Assembly: GCA_028877195.1 (NCBI GenBank)
Contig: JAPPIL010000262.1
Span: forward strand, 1-6,367
Reading direction: 5' to 3'
DNA length: 6,367 nucleotides
Source: Pseudomonadota bacterium
GTDB taxonomy: Bacteria > Bdellovibrionota_B > Oligoflexia > Oligoflexales > JAPPIL01
The notes under the pieces were generated by a model, which saw nothing but the letters and a program-made list of their open reading frames with translations, was not told where the DNA came from and ran no database searches. This document shows, in pieces, positions 5,661 through 6,367 of the stretch. Position 1 is the first letter of the stretch. Each line of letters begins with the position of its first letter. A program made the position numbers and the translations under genes.

Positions 5661-5857
5661 ACTTCATCTCCCCGTTGTTTTTTGAATGTTTTGAAACAAT
5701 CCATATCTACTTGCGTTGCTTTGATTTCCGCATATGCACCTTGCTTGGCTACCGACTGCATCCAACTCAAAGCCAATGCACCTACAGCGATGGCAATCGT
5801 GTATGACAACACCTTCTTCACCCACTTATGCTTACAGAAAGCTCTTATCTTGCTCAC
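5657..5857 (-). CDS. small single-span membrane protein coupled to the pilin-like gene
   Basis: This encodes 66 residues from GTG 5857, chosen because AGGAGG (5867-5862) lies 4 nt upstream. An in-frame ATG at 5938 would give 93 residues with an extra alanine-rich hydrophobic N-terminus, but it has no ribosome site. The short form begins SKIRAFCKHKWVKK, a basic cytoplasmic N-terminus, followed by one hydrophobic helix (VLSYTIAIAVGALALSWM) and a polar tail with one Cys, probably periplasmic. No prepilin cleavage site is present. The stop overlaps the pilin start (ATGA), and the pilin ribosome site lies in its last codons, so the two are probably translated together. I do not recognise the family; a pilin accessory, chaperone or inner-membrane partner would fit the context. 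No clear promoter was found upstream. Confidence 0.6.
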   Translation of the reverse strand: MSKIRAFCKHKWVKKVLSYTIAIAVGALALSWMQSVAKQGAYAEIKATQVDMDCFKTFKKQRGDEV

Positions 5858-5861
5858 ATCG

Positions 5862-5867
5862 CCTCCT
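5862..5867 (-). promoter_or_regulatory. strong ribosome binding site favouring a GTG start
   Basis: A perfect AGGAGG on the minus strand stands 4 nt before GTG 5857, within the longer reading frame that would start at ATG 5938. This is the reason for preferring the 66-residue product. Confidence 0.55.
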
Positions 5868-5998
5868 AAAGCGGTGGCGACAGCCATTGCTGCCGCTCCC
5901 ACTTCTAGCGCCGCAATCAGTGTATGATGACATTTCATGTGGTTTAGAAATGCCTGACCGCCGCGCTAATGACCTTCAAACACAGCATTTGGCAATCT

Positions 5999-6015
5999 GT
6001 TAACTTGACGTTAAC
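5999..6015. promoter_or_regulatory. GTTAAC-5-GTTAAC possible operator
   Basis: Two copies of the self-complementary GTTAAC (5999-6004 and 6010-6015) are separated by TTGAC, so the site is both a direct and an inverted repeat, upstream of the small membrane protein and pilin genes. The centre-to-centre distance of 11 bp is about one helix turn, as for a dimeric regulator. No regulator is identified. Confidence 0.3.
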
Positions 6016-6043
6016 TATGCCAGACATGCTCCTTTGAACTTAT

Positions 6044-6077
6044 GTTCGGCGTTTTTTTTGGCTTTAGTTTTAGTTTG
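6044..6077 (+). repeat. 34-bp direct repeat, copy A
   Basis: GTTCGGCG, then T8, then GGCTTTAGTTTTAGTTTG. It is identical to the copy at 6305-6337 except for one extra T in the T run. TGCTCC also precedes both copies (6027-6032 and 6292-6297), so the shared unit may be about 45-50 bp. Confidence 0.85.
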
Positions 6078-6101
6078 AAAACCAGCAATAGCAGTGGTTT
6101 T
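6078..6101 (+). repeat. 7-bp hairpin between repeat copy A and the small ORF
   Basis: AAAACCA (6078-6084) pairs perfectly with TGGTTTT (6095-6101) around a 10-base loop. It ends 5 bp before the ribosome-site-like GGAG at 6107-6110. Confidence 0.4.
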
Positions 6102-6119
6102 GAATTGGAGAGAAGAACT

Positions 6120-6173
6120 ATGGAAAACGCCAGACACCTGCACTTCGCTCGAAAGCCAAGCAAAGGTGAATGA
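6120..6173 (+). CDS. possible 17-residue leader peptide
   Basis: ATG 6120 is preceded by GGAG (6107-6110), 9 nt away, and encodes MENARHLHFARKPSKGE before TGA. The same frame is open back to ATG 6042, which would give 43 residues and run through repeat copy A; that longer form has no good ribosome site, and the repeat's other copy is out of frame. The peptide is basic, with two His and several Arg/Lys, but has no run of a single amino acid as a classic attenuation leader would. It could equally be chance. Confidence 0.25.
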   Translation: MENARHLHFARKPSKGE

Positions 6174-6281
6174 ACCACTCATAGTCTAGAAGGTGGGTTT
6201 GGGAGGATATCTGTATGTCCTAATTTGCTTGTTGTATGCTTCTTCCCAAAAACAAATGAGTCATTGGGCGTAGCCCAAGCT

Positions 6282-6319
6282 CGCCGTTTCTTGCTCCGCT
6301 TGGGGTTCGGCGTTTTTTT
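6282..6319 (+). terminator. terminator-like hairpin overlapping repeat copy B
   Basis: CGCCG (6282-6286) pairs with CGGCG (6308-6312), directly followed by seven T (6313-6319). Inside, CTCC (6294-6297) can pair with GGGG (6302-6305). This is a fair rho-independent terminator shape for rightward transcription. Two competing stems lie beside it: TTGGGC with GCCCAA (6264-6278), and CCCAAGC with GCTTGGG (6274-6304). Confidence 0.4.
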
Positions 6320-6337
6320 GGCTTTAGTTTTAGTTTG
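6305..6337 (+). repeat. 33-bp direct repeat, copy B
   Basis: It matches 6044-6077 with seven instead of eight T. In this copy the GTTCGGCG forms the right arm of a terminator-like hairpin, whereas copy A lacks the left arm. Sequence after the repeat differs between the copies. Confidence 0.85.
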
Positions 6338-6367
6338 TAGTCGGCAAAGGTAGGGTGTTTTGGGGAT

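Larger units (their letters stand above)
5939..6367. other. region without a firm gene at the right end
   Basis: These 429 bases contain no convincing long ORF. I see a GTTAAC double site, two copies of a 33/34-bp direct repeat 261 bp apart, a short ORF with a plausible ribosome site, a hairpin before it, and overlapping hairpins ending in a T run. It may be the leader of an operon beyond the window, a non-coding RNA, or repeat debris. Confidence 0.5.

Noticed and set aside
5657..5938. 93-residue version of the small membrane protein from ATG 5938
   Set aside because: Not excluded, but no ribosome site precedes the ATG, whereas AGGAGG stands directly before GTG 5857.
5944..6027. 27-residue minus-strand ORF ending 5 bp before ATG 5938
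   Set aside because: AAAGGAG is only 1 nt from its ATG, too close to work well, and the peptide shows no recognisable character.
1..6367. CRISPR array, tRNA or rRNA genes, transposase or phage genes
   Set aside because: No regularly spaced repeats, no cloverleaf or rRNA-like stretch and no recombinase-like reading frame were seen on either strand.

Overview
The window suggests a Gram-negative proteobacterium, probably a gammaproteobacterium. The grounds are several Sec-type signal peptides, a probable outer-membrane beta-barrel, a type IV prepilin and Shine-Dalgarno (SD)-led genes. The species cannot be named from sequence alone. There are seven supportable protein genes. Only two have clear family identities: a flavin reductase and a type IV pilin-like protein. 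An ankyrin protein is clear at fold level. The rest are hypothetical exported or membrane proteins.

Layout. Positions 1-63 hold a structured repeat just downstream of a leftward gene for a putative exported beta-barrel protein (100-1020). A compact divergent promoter region (1051-1089) separates it from a rightward ferredoxin-NAD(P)H-reductase-like gene (1118-1900). That gene runs tail-to-tail, with a 12-bp overlap, into a leftward gene for an exported or membrane-anchored ankyrin-repeat protein (1889-3211). An AT-rich intergenic region follows, then two rightward tandem paralogous genes for small exported proteins of unknown family (3360-4016 and 4053-4649). A second copy of the structured repeat lies immediately after the second paralog. 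A hairpin-rich convergent intergenic region (4650-4952) includes a 104-bp imperfect palindrome. Beyond it a leftward two-gene unit encodes a small membrane protein (5657-5857) translationally coupled to a cysteine-rich type IV pilin-like protein (4953-5660). The last 430 bases contain no solid gene but hold a 33/34-bp direct repeat, a possible tiny leader ORF, alternative hairpins and a terminator-like structure.

How it fits together. Five of the seven products carry a signal peptide, membrane anchor or prepilin leader, so this is mostly a cell-envelope region. No shared pathway can be proven. The most unusual feature is the repeat copied behind the first and fifth genes. It has a conserved core of about 41-44 bp, while the flanking arms differ in sequence between copies yet remain self-complementary in each. 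This points to a folded 3'-UTR element, or to a small element inserted into terminator hairpins.
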